This document shows, in pieces, positions 31,191 to 39,597 of a stretch of 54,445 nt of DNA (position 1 is its first letter; each line of letters begins with the position of its first letter). The stretch is from an uncultured Clostridia bacterium (GTDB lineage Bacteria > Bacillota > Clostridia > Oscillospirales > Oscillospiraceae), in assembly GCA_947164825.1 (NCBI GenBank), contig CAMUYE010000005.1, forward strand, positions 1-54,445. Reading direction: 5' to 3'. Position numbers and translations under genes: made by a program. The notes below the pieces were generated by a model. That model searched no databases. It was not told the DNA's origin and was given only the letters and a program-made list of their open reading frames with translations.

Positions 31191-32487
31191 GTCGGCTTTT
31201 CGCCTGAAGGATTCGATAAACGCTTTCGTCGATCCGCTCTTCCGGGATGGTCCCGTCCCGGACGGCGTCCACGATGGCCCGCCAGGCGGTTTCCGGGTCG
31301 TCGGGAGCCAGGAGCAGGTCGTTTCCGGCCAGAACGGCCAGCACCGCGGCCTCTCCGGGGCCGAAGCTCTCGGTGACGGCTCCCATGCCCAGGGCGTCGG
31401 TGATCAGCAGACCGTCGTAGCGCCGCTCCGGGCCCCGCAGCAGGGAGAGCAGGGCGGGGGAGAGAGAGGCCGGCCGCTCCGGGTCCAGCTCCGGGACGGT
31501 AATATGGCCCGTCATGATCATAGGCGCGCCCTCCGCGGCGGCGGCCAGGAAGGGCCGCAGCTCCGGAGCCTCCTCCGGGGCCGACCGGTCCAGGTGCAGG
31601 ACGGCGAAGCCCTTGTGGGAGTCCTCGGCGGTGCCGCCGTGGCCCGGGAAGTGCTTCCAGCAGGGAAGGACCCCCTCCTCCAGCAGCCCCTCGGCCAGAG
31701 CTCCCGCCAGCTCTGTGACCCGCCCGGGATCGGAGCCGAAGGAGCGGTCCCGCACCACCCGGTTGGCCGGGTTCGTCAGCACGTCGGCGCAGGGCGCGAA
31801 ATCCACGTTGAAGCCCAGCTCCCGCAGATAGGCCCCCATGGTCCGCCCGAGCTCCCGGGCGGTCTCCGTGTCGTGTACCGTGGACATGGCGGGGATCTTC
31901 GGGACCCCGAAGGCCGCGTTTCCGCTGATCCGGGCCACGGAGCCGCCCTCCTCGTCCACGCAGAGGAAGAGGGGCAGGCCGGTCCGTTCCCGGCTCATGC
32001 TTTGCAGCTCCGCCAGCAGGGCTTTCGTCTGCGCCGGGTTTTTCAGGTTCCCGCCCAGGAGCAGCACTCCGCCCACGGGCAGGCGGTCAAAGGCCGCGCC
32101 GAAGGCGGCGTCCGGTTTCGTCAGATAAGAGTCGCGGCCCGTCATCGACTCCGGTTTTACCACCAGCAGTTGGGCCGCCTTTTCCTCCAGGGTCATCTCC
32201 GCCAGCGCCTCCTTCAGGGGATCGGCCTCCGGCTCCGTGGAGGAGGGGACCGGCTCACACGTGGTCGGGACAGGGGCGGGAGGCTCCGCAGGGACCGTTT
32301 CGGCAGCGGGCTCTGTTGGCGCGCGGGTCGGTTCCGGGGGAGCCGCTGTGAGTTGGGGCAGGGTGGGCGGCGCGGCGCTTTGGGCTGTTTCAGCGATCGG
32401 GAACGGCGAATCGGGTTCCGCGCAGCCCGCCGGGCAGAGAAGAATCAGCGGAAAGATCAAAAGAAGGGCACAGATCGAACGCTTCAT
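31180..32487 (-). CDS. Lipoprotein beta-N-acetylhexosaminidase, glycoside hydrolase family 3 (NagZ-like)
   Basis: 435 residues: signal peptide with lipobox PAGC (Cys about 22), a Pro/Thr/Glu-rich linker (about 23-90), then a GH3 domain. The NagZ-type catalytic motif KHFPGHGGTAEDSH and the nucleophile region LLITDALGMGAV are present. It should remove N-acetylglucosamine from muropeptides outside the cell during wall turnover. ATG 32487 follows GGAGCGTGATGCC, a weak site. The C terminus overlaps a heptad repeat. Convergent with the metallo-hydrolase lipoprotein gene. Confidence 0.92.
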   Translation of the reverse strand: MKRSICALLLIFPLILLCPAGCAEPDSPFPIAETAQSAAPPTLPQLTAAPPEPTRAPTEPAAETVPAEPPAPVPTTCEPVPSSTEPEADPLKEALAEMTLEEKAAQLLVVKPESMTGRDSYLTKPDAAFGAAFDRLPVGGVLLLGGNLKNPAQTKALLAELQSMSRERTGLPLFLCVDEEGGSVARISGNAAFGVPKIPAMSTVHDTETARELGRTMGAYLRELGFNVDFAPCADVLTNPANRVVRDRSFGSDPGRVTELAGALAEGLLEEGVLPCWKHFPGHGGTAEDSHKGFAVLHLDRSAPEEAPELRPFLAAAAEGAPMIMTGHITVPELDPERPASLSPALLSLLRGPERRYDGLLITDALGMGAVTESFGPGEAAVLAVLAGNDLLLAPDDPETAWRAIVDAVRDGTIPEERIDESVYRILQAKSRLQK

Positions 32488-32559
32488 GGCATCACGCTCC
32501 TGCTGTCATCATACACGCCCCGCGCCTTGCTGTCAAGCCTGCCATCCCAGGATAAAAAA

Positions 32560-32601
32560 CCCGCAAGAAGCAAAAAAATACCCGCAAGAAGCAAAAAAAT
32601 A
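32560..32601. repeat. Two tandem 21-bp repeats upstream of the tRNA promoter
   Basis: The unit beginning CCCGCAAGAAGC and ending AAAAATA occurs twice without a gap, immediately before the -35 box. Confidence 0.8.
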
Positions 32602-32605
32602 ATAC

Positions 32606-32634
32606 TTGACAAATCCGTGCGCATCCGCTATAAT
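32606..32634 (+). promoter_or_regulatory. Promoter of the tRNA-Met/tRNA-Glu operon
   Basis: Perfect TTGACA, 17-nt spacer, perfect TATAAT, as expected for stable RNA. Confidence 0.92.
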
Positions 32635-32681
32635 ACTCCATGCTTGTTCGAGCCCGCCCGGCGCGCGGGCGGCGTCAATAT

Positions 32682-32757
32682 GGCGGCATAACTCAGCTGG
32701 TAGAGTACCCGGTTCATACCCGGTATGTCATCTGTTCGAATCAGATTGCCGCTACCA
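32682..32757 (+). tRNA. tRNA-Met (CAT), elongator type
   Basis: 76 nt with encoded CCA. Anticodon loop TTCATAC reads CAT. The acceptor stem opens with the G1-U72 pair also found in the Bacillus elongator tRNA-Met, and the T-arm has TTCGAAT. There is one C-U mismatch at 27-43 at the base of the anticodon stem. Elongator rather than initiator type is inferred from the D-arm and acceptor stem. Confidence 0.93.
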
Positions 32758-32832
32758 GGCCCGTTGGTCAAGTGGTTAAGACACCGCCCTTTCACGGCGG
32801 TAACATGGGTTCGAGTCCCGTACGGGTCACCA
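32758..32832 (+). tRNA. tRNA-Glu (TTC)
   Basis: 75 nt with encoded CCA. Anticodon stem CCGCC/GGCGG closes the loop CTTTCAC, giving TTC. It begins at the base right after the upstream tRNA ends, with no spacer, so processing must separate them precisely. Confidence 0.94.
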
Positions 32833-32868
32833 AAAAGACAGCACCCTCGCTGAGGGTGCTGTCTTTTT
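32833..32868 (+). terminator. Terminator of the tRNA operon
   Basis: GACAGCACCCTC paired with GAGGGTGCTGTC over a 3-nt loop, followed by TTTTT. Confidence 0.95.
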
Positions 32869-32990
32869 GGTGCCGTGTCTGCGGCACGATTGGCTCCGCT
32901 TCGCTCAAATGCGAGAGGGGCATACCCTCCCCTCTCGCGCTCTCCCCATGCGGTACTGCGGGCGAGTTCAAGAATGAAAAAGCTTTATAG

Positions 32991-33022
32991 AAAGAGAAAC
33001 CCGAAAAGGATTTCTCTTTTTT
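32991..33022 (+). terminator. Second terminator-like hairpin after the tRNAs
   Basis: AAAGAGAAA paired with TTTCTCTTT and a T-run. It is followed by GGTGCCGTG, the same sequence that follows the first terminator. Between the two terminators I see no gene. Confidence 0.6.
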
Positions 33023-33053
33023 GGTGCCGTGCCTGCTTTTGCCCGCATAAAAC

Positions 33054-33088
33054 GAAAAAACCCCTTCCGGTCTGAGCCGGAAGGGAAT
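33054..33088 (-). terminator. Terminator of rpsT
   Basis: Minus strand: CCCTTCCGG paired with CCGGAAGGG over a 6-nt loop, followed by GTTTTTT. Confidence 0.93.
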
Positions 33089-33103
33089 ATTTTCGAACGC
33101 GAA

Positions 33104-33367
33104 TTACGCCAGCTTGTTGAGCTTCAGGGTCATGCTGCTCTTCTTCCGGGCAGCGGTATTCTTGTGAAGAAGACCCTTGTTCACAGCCTGGTCCACGGAC
33201 TTGACGGCAGTCTTGTAAGCTGCGTCAGCCGCCTCGCGATTACCTTCAAGGACAGCGGCGTCGAACTTTTTGATGTCGGTCTTGAGGGCGGACTTGCCAG
33301 CCTTGTTCCTGGCATTGGCGACCTTGGACAGCTCGACTCTCTTCTTGGCGGACTTGATGTTGGGCAC
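33104..33367 (-). CDS. rpsT: 30S ribosomal protein S20
   Basis: 87 residues, basic and helical, with the conserved MPNIKSAKKRVELSK start, ARNKAGKSALKT and a C-terminal GLLHKNTAARKKS. It binds 16S rRNA in the small subunit. The start is GTG 33367, preceded by AGGAGG; a longer in-frame reading lacks support. Own promoter and terminator, monocistronic, as usual for rpsT. Confidence 0.96.
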   Translation of the reverse strand: MPNIKSAKKRVELSKVANARNKAGKSALKTDIKKFDAAVLEGNREAADAAYKTAVKSVDQAVNKGLLHKNTAARKKSSMTLKLNKLA

Positions 33368-33427
33368 GGTTACACCTCCTTGATCTGAAATCGTGGGCAA
33401 AAAGCACTTGTGCTCATGCAGAAATGT

Positions 33428-33456
33428 ATTATACTCGTTCGCGTTCATAAAATCAA
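33428..33456 (-). promoter_or_regulatory. Promoter of rpsT
   Basis: Minus strand: TTGATT, 17-nt spacer, TATAAT. Confidence 0.85.
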
Positions 33457-33492
33457 TAGTTTTTTTCAAAAATCGCCGAATTTTTTTCAGAG

Positions 33493-33521
33493 GTATAAAT
33501 CTACCGGCCCCCGTCCATACT
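33493..33521 (+). promoter_or_regulatory. Possible sigma-F promoter of spoIIR
   Basis: GTATA, 15-nt spacer, GTCCATACT. This partly fits the forespore sigma-F consensus (GTATA ... GGNRANAYT). An inverted repeat (TCCATACTCA...TGAGTTTGGA) overlaps it. Tentative. Confidence 0.35.
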
Positions 33522-33569
33522 CAGTGCACGCGCTGCCCTGCGCGTTGAGTTTGGACAGGGGTTGATGAA

Positions 33570-34178
33570 ATGAAACGATACGGGATCCTGCTGCTGGTTA
33601 CGATGCTGCTGTCGGGAGCCGCGCTGTCCCTTCGGGTGGCGGCGGAGCAGTCGGAGCTGGCCTCGCGGCTGATCCGGCTTCACGTGGTGGCGGCCTCGGA
33701 CAGCGTTGGGGACCAGGCCCGGAAGCTGGCCGTCCGGGACGCCCTTCTGCCGGAGCTGGCAGCCCTGACCGCGGACTGCGCCGACGCGGAGTCCGCCGCG
33801 GCCGTCCTCACCCGGGCCCTCCCCGCCCTGGAGGACAGCGCCGCCCGGACCCTGGGCACCGGAGAGCCCGCCGCCGCCTCCCTGGGCTGGGAGCGTTTTC
33901 CCCGCCGGGACTACGGGAGCTTCTCTCTCCCCGCCGGGAATTACCGCGCCCTGCGGATCACCCTGGGGGCAGGGGAGGGGCACAACTGGTGGTGCGTGGC
34001 CTTTCCGGCCCTCTGTCTCCCCGCCGCGGAGCCGGAGGAGGAAGCGGCGGCCTTCGACGAGGCAGCCGTCGCCGCGGGCCTGACCGACAGCGAGATCGAA
34101 TATATGCGCTCCGACGCGCCGACCGTGCGCTTCAAATTCCGCGTCCTGGACTGGCTGGCGGAGCTGTTCGGGTCTTAA
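33570..34178 (+). CDS. spoIIR: Stage II sporulation protein R (SpoIIR)
   Basis: 202 residues with an N-terminal signal/anchor (about 5-24) and the family core IRLHVVAASDSVGDQARKLAVRDALL, followed by FPRRDYGSFSLPAGNYRALRI and NWWCVAFPALC. SpoIIR is made in the forespore under sigma F, secreted into the intermembrane space and triggers SpoIIGA to process pro-sigma E in the mother cell. ATG 33570. Its TAA stop is the first base contact of a 118-bp palindromic element that follows. Confidence 0.93.
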   Translation: MKRYGILLLVTMLLSGAALSLRVAAEQSELASRLIRLHVVAASDSVGDQARKLAVRDALLPELAALTADCADAESAAAVLTRALPALEDSAARTLGTGEPAAASLGWERFPRRDYGSFSLPAGNYRALRITLGAGEGHNWWCVAFPALCLPAAEPEEEAAAFDEAAVAAGLTDSEIEYMRSDAPTVRFKFRVLDWLAELFGS

Positions 34179-34295
34179 ATTCGGATTTGTAGAGCTCTCG
34201 CCGTAGGGGCCGGCGTCCCCGACGGCCCGCACGTATCAGATAACGGCATGTTCGGGGCGTCGGGGACGCCGCCCCCTACGGCGCTACAAATCCCG
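34178..34295. repeat. 118-bp composite palindrome, copy A
   Basis: Outer arms AATTCGGATTTGTAG and CTACAAATCCCG; inner ends GTAGGGGCCGGCGTCCCCGA and TCGGGGACGCCGCCCCCTAC. It begins on the last base of the spoIIR stop codon. By eye it is base-for-base identical, in reverse, to 38095-38212. Confidence 0.92.
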
Positions 34296-34342
34296 ATTGT
34301 TCCGTATGTTCACAGTTTCATAACAAAAGCTTCACGAAACGT

Positions 34343-34369
34343 TTAGCACTCTCCTCTTGACAGTGCTAA
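34343..34369 (+). promoter_or_regulatory. CIRCE operator (HrcA site) upstream of hsp20
   Basis: TTAGCACTC, 9 bases, CAGTGCTAA: 17 of 18 arm positions match the CIRCE consensus TTAGCACTC-N9-GAGTGCTAA. It overlaps the -35 box, so the HrcA repressor would block transcription until heat stress. hrcA itself is not in this window. Confidence 0.88.
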
Positions 34370-34384
34370 AAAACGTGGTATAAT
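34357..34384 (+). promoter_or_regulatory. Promoter of hsp20
   Basis: Perfect TTGACA inside the CIRCE spacer, 16-nt gap, perfect TATAAT. Confidence 0.9.
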
Positions 34385-34467
34385 AAGGCCAGAACAAAGG
34401 AAGGGAGCAAAAAGCTCCCGGAACCCTTGCTCAATTACATAAGCAAACAGCAACCGTCCGGCGGGAC

Positions 34468-34490
34468 GGGCGCTCAATGAGCGCCCCTAC
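34468..34490. repeat. GGGCGCTCAATGAGCGCCCCTAC palindrome in the hsp20 leader
   Basis: Inverted copy of the unit at 212-235. It lies in the 5' untranslated region between the CIRCE promoter and the ribosome site. Confidence 0.8.
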
Positions 34491-34528
34491 AGGCGGACCA
34501 TGTAAATGAGTGAAAGGAGTAATGACTT

Positions 34529-34978
34529 ATGTTGATGCCCAGAATTTTTGACGATGATTTCTTTGACGATTGGATGCGCTGGCCTGTGAGCCGCAGCCTG
34601 GCCGACACCGAGAAGCAGCTCTACGGCAAGCACGCCACCCACGTGATGAAGACCGACGTCCGGGAGCACGACGACCACTACGAGGTGGACATCGACCTGC
34701 CCGGCTTCAAGAAGGACGAGATCGAGCTCAGCCTGGAGAAGGGCTATCTGACCATCAGCGCCACCAAGGGCCTGGACAAGGACGAGACCGACAAGAAGGG
34801 CCGCGTCATCCGCCAGGAGCGCTACGCCGGCGCCATGCAGCGCAGCTTCTACGTGGGCTCCGCCCTCACCGAGGAGGATATCAAGGCCCACTTCGAGGAC
34901 GGCGTTCTGAAGCTGAACGTCCCCAAGAAGACTGCCCCCAAGCTCCCCGAGAAGCGCACGATCCTCATCGAGGGGTAA
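34529..34978 (+). CDS. Small heat shock protein, Hsp20/alpha-crystallin family
   Basis: 149 residues. A short N-terminal arm (FDDDFFDDWMRWP) precedes an alpha-crystallin domain (about 38-135) with YEVDIDLPGFKKDEIELSLE, a GxLxI-type strand (KGYLTISA) and DGVLKLNVPKK. It holds unfolding proteins in solution during stress. ATG 34529 follows GAAAGGAG. Control by HrcA is expected from the CIRCE site. Single gene with its own terminator. Confidence 0.95.
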   Translation: MLMPRIFDDDFFDDWMRWPVSRSLADTEKQLYGKHATHVMKTDVREHDDHYEVDIDLPGFKKDEIELSLEKGYLTISATKGLDKDETDKKGRVIRQERYAGAMQRSFYVGSALTEEDIKAHFEDGVLKLNVPKKTAPKLPEKRTILIEG

Positions 34979-35000
34979 GACAAGCGATCACAGACAATCG

Positions 35001-35037
35001 GAAGCCCCCGGAGCACAGGCTCCGGGGGCTTCTTTTA
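35001..35037 (+). terminator. Terminator of hsp20
   Basis: GAAGCCCCCGGAG paired with CTCCGGGGGCTTC followed by TTTTATT. Confidence 0.93.
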
Positions 35038-35049
35038 TTCAAATCGAAC

Positions 35050-35180
35050 GATCAAATCGGAATTTGTCGGGATGTTGCGAAAACGCCCGTAGGGGCCGAT
35101 GCCCACATCGGCCCGTTCCCGTATCGGTGTGAGGGCCGATGTGGGCATCGGCCCCTACGGAGCGACAAATCCCGATTGTC
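35050..35180. repeat. Composite palindrome with GTAGGGGCCGATGCCC core
   Basis: The core 35089-35158 runs from GTAGGGGCCGATGCCCACAT to ATGTGGGCATCGGCCCCTAC with the loop CCCGTATCGGTGTGA, close to the loop of the 3782 copy. The outer arms AATCGGAATTTGTCG and CGACAAATCCCGATT extend the inverted repeat. Confidence 0.85.
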
Positions 35181-35489
35181 CGCACGGCCGCCGGTGAATT
35201 CCTTACCCGTCCTGCCGAGCCTTCTGCTGCCGCGCGCGGCATAATCTGCCCTGTTTCTTTACAGGGAAACTGAATTATGTTAACGAGTGAAAATTTGTCG
35301 TATTCCGGATGAATATACTTGCGCCGGTGGAAAACCTTGTGGAAAGTGTGAAAAACTCCGGTGAAAGCGGGGGTTTTTCCGTATTTCATGTGGAACATGC
35401 GCGGATTTGCACAGCCCGTTTGGCGCATATCCAACCGGGAGACGGCCATAATGCGTCGCTTTTTGTCGACTGAATTATGTAAACAAAAG
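35181..35489. other. Intergenic stretch, no gene recognised
   Basis: It contains ACTGAATTATGTTAAC (from 35269) and ACTGAATTATGTAAAC (from 35469), an imperfect direct repeat exactly 200 bp apart. Between them are GGAAAACCTTGTGGAAAGTG and GGTTTTTCCG. Small open frames are present on the minus strand, but none has a ribosome site or familiar sequence. Confidence 0.5.
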
Positions 35490-35532
35490 CAAATAAACCG
35501 CATCCCCCGGACCGGCCGGGGGATGCGGTTTT
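35490..35532 (-). terminator. Terminator of the dcw cluster after ftsZ
   Basis: Minus strand: AACCGCATCCCCCGG paired with CCGGGGGATGCGGTT, followed by a T-rich tract. Confidence 0.88.
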
Positions 35533-35541
35533 CCAGTAGAC

Positions 35542-36660
<1,119 letters not shown>

Positions 36661-36730
36661 GGGTTTGTCCTCCTATGTATCTGTAATCATTGGATCGTAT
36701 CCGAAATGTATTTTATGCGAGATAGACGCT

Positions 36731-36772
36731 TTTATACCTTTCTATTTTAACCTGTCAAATCCGTTTGGTCAA
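36731..36772 (-). promoter_or_regulatory. Overlapping promoters of ftsZ
   Basis: Minus strand: TTGACA-16-TATAAA (36731-36758) and TTGACC-17-TAAAAT (36744-36772), offset by about 14 bp. Confidence 0.75.
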
Positions 36773-36811
36773 TAGAAATTTCTGTTTTTTTTTGCTTTTT
36801 TCACAAACTTT

Positions 36812-38020
36812 TTACGAGAATGGCAGAAAATGCGCGTGGTCGTCCTCGTTGAAGGTCAGATCGACGGTGCCGGATTTGTTCTCAATGGAGCCGTTTTCCA
36901 GGATGGTCTGGAAGTATTGGAGCTTGTATTCCAGCCGTTCCGTGGTGCCCAGCTTGATCTCGTAGCGGCCGCCGCTCCACCAGAGGGTCAGATCATAGGA
37001 GGTGCTCACGTCCACCCGGTCGAGCTGCTTGACGAAGGGGCTCTGCTCCAGAGCCGGGATGAGCTGCAGCACGACCGTCTGCTTGTTGGCGATCTCGGAC
37101 ATGTCCGCGCCTTCCGTGGCGGCGGGCTTGAAGGCGTCGCCCACCTGGGGAACCTGGATCGGCATGCCCGTAACAATCAGGTGGCCCCGGACCGTCTCTT
37201 CGCTGGCGGCCTCCAGAATGCGGCCCTCTCGGCTCATGAGCCACCAGCCCCCCTGCTCGTCCTGAATGCCGTAGGTGACGTCGAATTCCGTGAAACTGAT
37301 AATCACGGTGGAGGGGAGCTGCTTTTTGATCTGGACCTCGCTGACATAGGGCAGGGCCGCGTGGATCCGGGCCGCTGCGGCGGGCTTGCTGAGACTGAGC
37401 AGGTTGTCGTCCACGTTGATGCCGGAGGCGTCGCGAAGCTCGTCCTCGGTGTAATAGGAGTGGACCTGACCGCTCTCATCCGTGGGCAGGACGACCTGGA
37501 TCTGTTTCACTTTTAAGAAAATATGCAGGCTCAGCCAGATCACTGCCACCACCGAGAGCGTGATGACGATCGCGAAGGCGAAGTTCGTGTTGTAGACGCG
37601 GTGGGGCTTTTTCTTTCGCAGGGATCGGCGGCGGTCCTTCTCCGCGCCGGGACCGGCGGATCCCGGGGCGTCCTGCTTCTCGGCGGCGGGGGCCTTACGG
37701 ACGGGCAGCTCCTTTTGGACAGGCTTCTCCCGCCCGGAGGAACGATCCCTTCGGACAGGCTTTTCCCCCTCGGAGGCGTGCTCGCTTCGGACGGACTTCT
37801 CCTGCCTGGAACCCCGCTCCCTGCGGGGAGGCTTTTCCTCTTCGGCGCTCTCTTCCCCGCGGGCAGGCTGTTCCCGGCCGGAGAGGCGTTCCTTTCGAGC
37901 GGCCTCACGGCTCGCGGCGCTGCCGGTCCTGGGGCGGGAGGACTTCGGCCGGGAGGCCGGCGTCCGGGGCCGCTCCTTTATGACGTGATCTCCGGGACGT
38001 TTTCTCTTGTTCTCTTCCAT
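36812..38020 (-). CDS. ftsQ: Cell division protein FtsQ/DivIB
   Basis: 402 residues. A long charged cytoplasmic region (about 1-140), rich in Arg, Glu, Lys and Ser with imperfect EKPVRRxxSSxR-like repeats, precedes one membrane helix (about 148-170), a POTRA domain (about 175-250, LKVKQIQVVLP onward) and the beta domain. FtsQ/DivIB scaffolds FtsL and FtsB in the divisome. ATG 38020 follows GAGGACAGCT. The N-terminal tail is much longer than usual. Flanked by ftsZ and murA on the same strand. Confidence 0.9.
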   Translation of the reverse strand: MEENKRKRPGDHVIKERPRTPASRPKSSRPRTGSAASREAARKERLSGREQPARGEESAEEEKPPRRERGSRQEKSVRSEHASEGEKPVRRDRSSGREKPVQKELPVRKAPAAEKQDAPGSAGPGAEKDRRRSLRKKKPHRVYNTNFAFAIVITLSVVAVIWLSLHIFLKVKQIQVVLPTDESGQVHSYYTEDELRDASGINVDDNLLSLSKPAAAARIHAALPYVSEVQIKKQLPSTVIISFTEFDVTYGIQDEQGGWWLMSREGRILEAASEETVRGHLIVTGMPIQVPQVGDAFKPAATEGADMSEIANKQTVVLQLIPALEQSPFVKQLDRVDVSTSYDLTLWWSGGRYEIKLGTTERLEYKLQYFQTILENGSIENKSGTVDLTFNEDDHAHFLPFS

Positions 38021-38051
38021 AGCTGTCCTCCGGGTATGTACGTTGTAACAT

Positions 38052-38072
38052 GCAAGATGCAAAACAAAAAAT
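38052..38072. repeat. Short heptad run, GCAAGAT/GCAAAAC type
   Basis: About three units (GCAAGAT, GCAAAAC, AAAAAAT) just upstream of ftsQ. Confidence 0.5.
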
Positions 38073-38094
38073 GAATGACGGGATCCCGCAAAAG

Positions 38095-38212
38095 CGGGAT
38101 TTGTAGCGCCGTAGGGGGCGGCGTCCCCGACGCCCCGAACATGCCGTTATCTGATACGTGCGGGCCGTCGGGGACGCCGGCCCCTACGGCGAGAGCTCTA
38201 CAAATCCGAATT
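38095..38212. repeat. 118-bp composite palindrome, copy B
   Basis: Exact reverse complement of 34178-34295. It ends one base before the murA stop codon, so relative to both neighbouring genes (spoIIR and murA) the element sits just 3' of the stop in the same orientation. Confidence 0.92.
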
Positions 38213-38213
38213 G

Positions 38214-39458
38214 TCAGCCGACTTCCGCGGCGTCCGCGCCGAGGGCGCGCAGGCGCTCCGCGAAGCGGGCGTAGCCTCGGTCCAGGTGGCGGGCGTCGGT
38301 GATCCGGCTCTCGCCCTCGGCGGCCAGGGCGGCGATCACCAGGGCGGCGGCGCCCCGGAGGTCCGTGGCGGCGGCCGCTGCGCCGTGGAGCCGGTCCACG
38401 CCGCGGATCCGGGCGATCCGGCCGGTGATCTCCACGTCGGCCCCGAAGGCCCGCAGGCCGGGAACGTGGCGGAAGCGGTCGGAGAAGACCGTCTCCTCGA
38501 TGACCGTAATCCCCGCGGCCCGGAGCAGGGCCGCCATGACCGGGGCCTGGGCGTCGGTGGGAAAGGCGGGGCAGGGCCCCGTGACGATGGGCCCGGGGGC
38601 GCGGAGGGCGTCGGCCCGAAGCCGGAGCCGGTCCTTTGCCTCCGTGATCTCGCAGCCCGCCCGGGACAGGACGTTCAGAACGGGGCGAAGCTGATCCGGC
38701 AGCAGCGCGCTCAGGCTCAGGTCGCCCCCTGTGGCCGCGGCGGCGCAGAGCCAGGTGGCGGCCTCGATCCGGTCCGGCAGGATCCGGTGGGCGGCCCCGT
38801 GGAGGGGCCCGGGAAGGACCCGGACGCAGGAGGTCCCCGCGCCTCGGATCTCGGCCCCGCAGGCGGTGAGGAACGCGGCCAGGTCGCAGATCTCGGGCTC
38901 TCTGGCGGCCCCCAGGATGAGGACGGGGCCCGCCGCGCCCAGGGCGGCCAGGATCAGATTTTCCGTGGCCCCCACGCTGGGGTAGCGAAGCAGAACTGCG
39001 CCGCCGGAGGGCCTGCCCCGGCAGAGAAGACGTCCGTTTTCGCAGCGGACCTGGACGCCCAGGGCTTCCAGGCTCCGGAGATGCAGGTCCAGGGGCCTTG
39101 CTCCCAGGACGCAGCCCCCCGGCAGGGGGATCGCCGCCTCGCCCAGACGGGCCAGCAGAGCGCCCAGCAGCAGGACCGAGGAACGGAGCTGTCCGGCCGG
39201 AACCGGGTCCGGGCCGGAGCCCACGGGGCCGGTGCTGTCGATGGACAGGACCTCGTCCCGTCCTGCGACGGAGAGGCCGAGGCCCTCCAGAATGGTCCGG
39301 GTCACGGCCACGTCCCGGATGGACGGGCAGTTGGAGAGGGTGAAGCGGCCGGGGATGGCCGCCGTCGCCGCCAGGATCGGCAGCACGGCGTTCTTGCTCC
39401 CCTGGACCGCCAGCGTCCCCCGGAGGGGACGGCCGCCGGTGATGCGTAAGATTTCCAA
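38214..39458 (-). CDS. murA: UDP-N-acetylglucosamine 1-carboxyvinyltransferase (MurA)
   Basis: 414 residues, the usual size. Lys22 in QGSKNAVLP and the catalytic Cys116 in LPGGCVLGARPLDLH are present, so the enzyme should be fosfomycin-sensitive. It transfers enolpyruvate from PEP to UDP-GlcNAc, the first committed step of peptidoglycan synthesis. The start is TTG 39458, seven bases after AAGGGGG; the ATG at 39476 lies upstream of that site. It is placed between murG and ftsQ, where murB or murC would be more usual. Confidence 0.94.
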   Translation of the reverse strand: MEILRITGGRPLRGTLAVQGSKNAVLPILAATAAIPGRFTLSNCPSIRDVAVTRTILEGLGLSVAGRDEVLSIDSTGPVGSGPDPVPAGQLRSSVLLLGALLARLGEAAIPLPGGCVLGARPLDLHLRSLEALGVQVRCENGRLLCRGRPSGGAVLLRYPSVGATENLILAALGAAGPVLILGAAREPEICDLAAFLTACGAEIRGAGTSCVRVLPGPLHGAAHRILPDRIEAATWLCAAAATGGDLSLSALLPDQLRPVLNVLSRAGCEITEAKDRLRLRADALRAPGPIVTGPCPAFPTDAQAPVMAALLRAAGITVIEETVFSDRFRHVPGLRAFGADVEITGRIARIRGVDRLHGAAAAATDLRGAAALVIAALAAEGESRITDARHLDRGYARFAERLRALGADAAEVG

Positions 39459-39517
39459 GATCCGGCCCCCTTGCATAGCTTGATGGGCTATCCTATGCGG
39501 GGGAGGCGGGGGCGGTG

Positions 39518-39597
39518 AATTGAGAATTGAGAATTTAGAATTGAGAAGGATGGAGAATCGGCGTGCAATTCTCAATTCTCAACTCTCAATTCTCAAT
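39518..39597. repeat. Inverted pair of ATTGAGA heptad arrays between murG and murA
   Basis: ATTGAGA units (39518-39548) face ATTCTCA units (39563-39597), which end at the murG stop. Together they could fold into a long hairpin in the dcw transcript. Confidence 0.85.

Noticed and set aside
32682-32757. tRNA-Met pseudogene because of the C-U pair at 27-43
   Set aside because: All other stems, the anticodon loop and CCA end are intact, and a strong promoter precedes it. One mismatch at that position is tolerated.
33140-33388. Plus-strand open frame over rpsT
   Set aside because: It is antisense to a clearly conserved ribosomal protein gene and has no start signal.
35300-35400. Possible replication origin (GGAAAACCTTGTGGAAAG tract)
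   Set aside because: No consensus DnaA boxes (TTATCCACA), no AT-rich unwinding region and no dnaA or dnaN nearby.
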